Shown here one piece after another: positions 7,101-7,539 of a stretch of 7,539 nucleotides of DNA (position 1 is its first letter; each line of letters opens with the position of its first letter). The stretch is taken from NCBI GenBank assembly GCA_964612465.1, contig CAZTDF010000213.1, positions 1 through 7,539 of the forward strand, written 5' to 3'. Origin of the DNA: JAFGPJ01 sp964612465 (GTDB lineage Bacteria > Planctomycetota > Phycisphaerae > Sedimentisphaerales > Anaerobacaceae). The notes below the pieces were generated by a model. That model was not told the DNA's origin and searched no databases. It worked only from the letters and a program-made list of their open reading frames with translations. Position numbers and translations under genes: made by a program.

Positions 7101-7310
7101 CATCCGATCGGGCTCAAGCTCAAGCAGATACTTCGCATCGAGGTCCTGCGCTTGTTTTAGAGGCCCACCAAGCAGCCGCACGCTGCTCAAATCCAAAGGC
7201 CGGGCCCTAAGTGCCTCATGAGCTTTCGTCCCAGCATCTTTTACCTGTGCAAAAGCCTGATAATGAAACATTAAAACAAACGACACAATGGTAAGGACAT
7301 GTTTTTCCAT
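2301..7310 (-). CDS. secreted multidomain protein with two GH127 (beta-L-arabinofuranosidase, DUF1680) modules, interrupted by an assembly gap
   Basis: One open frame of about 1669 codons (34 of them undetermined) runs from ATG at 7310 to TGA at 2301-2303. Order: signal peptide (1-21, ending AFA before Q22); GH127 module 1 (about 37-576); DUF4986-like and DUF6805-like domains (about 595-810); gap; F5/8-type-C domain; PKD/REJ-like domain; GH127 module 2 to the C-terminus. GH127 enzymes hydrolyse terminal beta-L-arabinofuranosides using a zinc-bound cysteine nucleophile. Both modules keep the ExC...CC zinc set. The export signal implies extracytoplasmic action on arabinose-bearing glycans. Start choice: GGAGG lies 5 nt before ATG 7310, whereas in-frame ATG 7322 has no good ribosome site and overlaps that GGAGG. 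The 100-N run may hide a stop and a new start, giving two genes of at least 810 and 825 residues. Frame continuity across an arbitrary 100 N has a one-in-three chance. I favour one protein, because DUF6805 followed by F5/8C is a familiar order within a single GH127 protein. Confidence 0.78.
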   Translation of the reverse strand: MEKHVLTIVSFVLMFHYQAFAQVKDAGTKAHEALRARPLDLSSVRLLGGPLKQAQDLDAKYLLELEPDRMLSYYRQRADLEPKGKPYGGWDGGGRNLTGHIAGHYLSAVSLMWAATSDARFKERADYIVKELKEVQDKHGDGYLSALEGGRECWEAVAKGNIRSGGFDLNGLWAPWYVLHKTFAGLRDAYRYTGNLTALEIEIKFAKWAQGILAGLTEAQNQQMLNTEFGGMNEVLADLYADTGDKRWLDLSYRFEHRSFIEPLKRHQDILAGKHANTQVPKLIGSVDRYVYAGEPGDIIAAGFFWDTVVQHHSFATGGHGKDEYFGKPDMLSDRIDGRTAETCNVYNMLKLTRRLFSLRPDAHYAEFHERALFNHILASIDPEDGRTCYMVPVGRSVRHEYADMFRNFTCCVGTGMESHTLHAYGIYYESGDKLWVNLYAPSTADWAAAGVKLQMDTDFPEGESATLKLTLESPRQFVLALRRPGWAGEGFTVKVNGQLVSEDMIDPLRDVPESGRRIDDRRLQKSGSYVELKRTWKTGDTVELILPKTLRAEPLPDNRRRVAIMWGPLVLAGDLGPEERGRREGRAGYSRERTPVFIAAERPVEEWLKPAGDKPGQFRSDGVGRERDVDFVPFYRLHRRTYAVYWDLFTEPEWKEKQAEYAAEQERLRKLESATVAYAQPGEMQPERNFNYQSPGDAWIVRMMGRPGRWGRSWFSFDLPVEADRPMALVVTYCSDHHSRGRAIFDILVDNQKVANQEVTRSSPARFYDVDYAIDSKLIDGKEKVTVRFQATEGNVVAAIFGIRMIRADXXXXXXXXXXXXXXXXXXXXXXXXXXXXXXXXXXNWPRRGTQWVQYDWSRPISAKKIDVYWWDDRRGVRLPEACRLLYWNGEDFVPVSNPSGLGVAEHKYNSTTFDEVRTSRLRLEIDSNDTYSTGILEWKVYDSGKSPDFPPRVDAGVDRVVILGGKTYLNATIKTLSGKGAPVITWSKISGPGQVAFENAGEPVTTATFSKAGDYVLNLTAGKGQLSASSSLVVKAVEPPPATHLGLIDTKHYKIDSPLWNSRAKALIVNWVPHCIDKISDPNLKEGGINNLIDAANKLAGKPHGRHRGYVFSNAWIYNTIESICVALMVDAQGDQEIIKAQEKMKVTLEDWIPKILAAQEPDGYLQTAFTLSDRQHFSPRHRSDHEGYVAGYLLEAAVAHYILTSKTDARLYNAAKKLADCWYDNIGPPPKKEWFDGHQAMEIALVRFGRFVNKTEGEGKGDKYIELSKFLLDCRKDGSEYDQSHVPVIRQYEAVGHAVRAVYSYAGMADVAMETGDIDYQSAVMSLWDNIVNRKYYVTGGVGSGETSEGFGPDYSLRHNAYCESCSSCGEIFFQHKLNLTYHNARFADLYEETLYNALLGSIDLEGRNFYYQNPLDSRGPRYDWHVCPCCVGNIPRTLLMLPTWTYAQSNDSIYINLFIGSTVTIEDVAGTNVQMIQKTDYPWSGDVSITVNPQVEKSFSINIRVPNRSVSELYTGTPGSDGITSISVNGSAITPPVDKGYAVINRQWKTGDKIDLTLPMKVQRIKASDKIEATKGRVALRYGPLIYNVERVDQDLDNVLSPESALTAEWKGDLLGGVMVIKGTWADGSELMAIPNYARSNRDPSDQSDRRGRGTISSSVWLKDR
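4200..4454 (-). other. PKD/REJ-like beta-sandwich domain
   Basis: About 85 residues start at PPRVDAGVDRVVILGGKTYL and continue through TWSKISGPGQVAFENAG, TTATFSKAGDYVLNLTAG and a final SSSLVVKAVEPPP. The pattern VDAGxD...TWSKxSGPG...TATFSxxGxYVLxLTA is the usual PKD/REJ-type repeat found in secreted planctomycete enzymes. It probably acts as a spacer or carbohydrate-contact module between F5/8C and the second catalytic module. The Pro-rich end (EPPPATH) is a linker. Confidence 0.75.
4482..4778 (-). other. F5/8 type C (discoidin, CBM32-like) domain, N-terminal strands lost in gap
   Basis: Roughly 99 residues are visible, from NWPRRGTQWVQYDWSRP through IDVYWWDDRRGVRLPEACRL, then LLYWNGEDFVPV and TSRLRLEIDSND to TGILEWKVYD. 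These blocks are the middle and end of a discoidin-fold carbohydrate-binding domain of the type often found after DUF6805 in GH127 proteins. A complete domain needs about 30-45 more residues at its start, close to the 34 codons that 100 N would hold. This is the main argument that the gap lies inside one gene. Confidence 0.8.
4779..4878. other. assembly gap (100 N)
   Basis: A run of exactly 100 N, the conventional length for a scaffold gap of unknown size. It falls between the DUF6805-like end of module 1 (last readable residues IRMIRAD, then GC-, an Ala codon whatever follows) and the F5/8C domain. Its true length and the correctness of the join cannot be judged from the window. Confidence 0.98.
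4879..5288 (-). other. DUF6805-like C-terminal accessory domain of GH127 module 1
   Basis: About 135 residues begin at SATVAYAQPGEMQPERNFNY and run through GRSWFSFDLPVEADRPMALV, VVTYCSDHHSRGRAIFDILV and ARFYDVDYAIDSKLIDGKEK, with VTVRFQATEGNVVAAIFGIR just before the gap. This beta-sandwich commonly follows the catalytic domain of GH127 proteins. In many relatives the protein ends, or an F5/8C domain starts, shortly after the GIRxxR block, so the gap sits at exactly the uncertain point. It is preceded (about 595-674) by a DUF4986-like stretch with FYRLHRRTYAVYWDLF and a charged helix rich in Glu, Lys and Arg. Confidence 0.7.
5583..7202 (-). other. GH127 module 1 catalytic domain (N-terminal)
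   Basis: Numbering is from the ATG at 7310. The module begins after RPLDLSSVRLLGGPLKQAQD, the usual GH127 entry motif, with YLLELEPDRMLSYYR and GGWDGGGRNLTGHIAGHYLS next. ATGGHGKDEYFG carries the probable acid/base E324. DGRTAETCNVYNMLKLTRRL gives zinc ligands E342 and C344. NFTCCVGTGMESH gives C411 and C412 (codons at 6075-6080), one of which should be the nucleophile. The TCCxGTGMExH form differs from the CPCCxGNI form of module 2, so the modules belong to different DUF1680 subgroups. The beta-sandwich follows, ending near VAIMWGPLVLAGDLG. Activity on a beta-L-arabinofuranoside is the family expectation. A GH146-like assignment is possible because that family shares the fold. Confidence 0.9.
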
Positions 7311-7315
7311 AATAG

Positions 7316-7320
7316 CCTCC
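7316..7320 (-). promoter_or_regulatory. ribosome binding site deciding the GH127 start
   Basis: The minus strand reads GGAGG followed by CTATT and ATG (7310-7308). The 5-nt spacing is good. The in-frame upstream ATG (7322-7320) overlaps this site and has nothing comparable before it, so translation most likely begins at 7310. Confidence 0.75.
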
Positions 7321-7325
7321 ATTAG

Positions 7326-7344
7326 CTGCGATCACACATTGCAG
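7326..7344. promoter_or_regulatory. 19-bp imperfect palindrome in the GH127 5' leader, candidate operator
   Basis: Arms CTGCGAT (7326-7332) and ATTGCAG (7338-7344) flank CACAC. Six of seven arm positions are symmetric. It lies downstream of the predicted GH127 start of transcription and just before the ribosome site. That placement suits a repressor roadblock, or an RNA hairpin masking initiation. No cognate regulator is visible, so the function is a guess. Confidence 0.3.
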
Positions 7345-7377
7345 ACAAAACTTGACTGGACTGATTAATAATATCGC

Positions 7378-7405
7378 ATTATACTGGCGAATCTCGAAAA
7401 GGCAA
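7378..7405 (-). promoter_or_regulatory. predicted sigma70-type promoter for the GH127 (and kinase) unit
   Basis: On the minus strand TTGCCT (7405-7400; four of six match) is followed by a 16-nt spacer and a perfect TATAAT (7383-7378). Transcription would start near 7371, leaving a leader of about 60 nt before the ATG at 7310. It lies back to back with the promoter of the gene starting at 7473. Confidence 0.5.
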
Positions 7406-7427
7406 GAATTTCGTGCCGGCTTCGGGT

Positions 7428-7433
7428 TATAAT
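7428..7433 (+). promoter_or_regulatory. -10 element for the rightmost gene
   Basis: A perfect TATAAT precedes the ATG at 7473 by 39 nt. No good -35 box is found at 16-18 nt spacing (AGAATT at 17), and there is no TGn extension. The promoter may therefore be weak or activator-dependent. Confidence 0.35.
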
Positions 7434-7472
7434 CAGGTGTTCGTCGATTGAATCTTTCTTCGAGGAAAGGCT

Positions 7473-7539
7473 ATGAAAATGAAATTTTCAATGCAGGTTA
7501 TCATCGTTATTTTATTCGCTCATTTGTTGCCGGGTGGGC
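7473..7539 (+). CDS. N-terminus of an exported protein (3' truncated by window edge)
   Basis: Only the first 22 codons are present. They begin MKMKFSMQVI and continue into a hydrophobic IVILFAHLLPGG stretch: a positively charged N-terminus plus hydrophobic core, so a signal peptide or N-terminal membrane anchor. The start is supported by GAGG (7462-7465) seven nt before ATG, within a purine-rich GAGGAAAGG. The second ATG (7479) is less well placed. The gene is divergent from the GH127 gene, sharing a spacer of about 160 bp, so it may be another secreted hydrolase or a partner in glycan use. The function cannot be read from the window. Confidence 0.7.
   Translation, partial: MKMKFSMQVIIVILFAHLLPGG

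Noticed and set aside
7308..7322. Upstream start codon for the GH127 protein at 7322
   Set aside because: It adds only four residues, lacks a ribosome site and overlaps the GGAGG that serves the ATG at 7310.
1..7539. Search for CRISPR arrays, insertion sequences, defence or biosynthetic genes
   Set aside because: No regularly spaced repeats, transposase motifs or defence-type domains were found; the window is accounted for by metabolic genes, ssrA and short spacers.

Overview
The window looks like a metagenome-assembled fragment from a heterotrophic, polysaccharide-degrading bacterium. It is probably a planctomycete (Phycisphaerae-like), or at least a member of the PVC group. This rests on protein style: a Gfo/Idh/MocA oxidoreductase ending in an RxYRxPWxYP-type tail, a glycosidase of the DUF1680/GH127 group carrying an F5/8-type-C domain with a WPRRGTQWVQYD motif, and a PKD/REJ-like module. 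It is an inference from remembered family features, not a database result.

Layout, left to right. Positions 3-488 (+) hold the C-terminal 161 residues of an oxidoreductase. A near-consensus sigma70-type promoter at 514-542 then leads into a complete tmRNA gene, ssrA (602-953, +), with a readable tag ORF at 697-726. A 75-bp convergent spacer separates ssrA from a type I glycerate kinase (1029-2219, -). Upstream of the kinase on the same strand, with an 81-bp gap and no visible promoter or terminator between them, lies a very long reading frame (2301-7310, -). It contains two different GH127-type beta-L-arabinofuranosidase modules separated by DUF6805-like, F5/8C and PKD-like domains. It is interrupted by exactly 100 N (4779-4878), an assembly gap. 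One giant bimodular enzyme and two tandem genes both remain possible; the domain order favours one protein. At the right end, a divergent regulatory region of about 160 bp with back-to-back promoters precedes the first 22 codons of a second secreted protein (7473-7539, +).

How the parts may work together. The secreted GH127 protein would release L-arabinofuranose from plant or algal glycans outside the cytoplasm. The kinase returns glycerate to glycolysis, and the oxidoreductase fits sugar or polyol oxidation. The ssrA gene is housekeeping (ribosome rescue) and sits between the two carbohydrate units. I saw no mobile element, CRISPR array, tRNA gene, toxin-antitoxin pair or defence gene. The most noteworthy items are the double-GH127 architecture across the gap, the cysteine-rich second active site, and the tmRNA tag region, which folds on itself.
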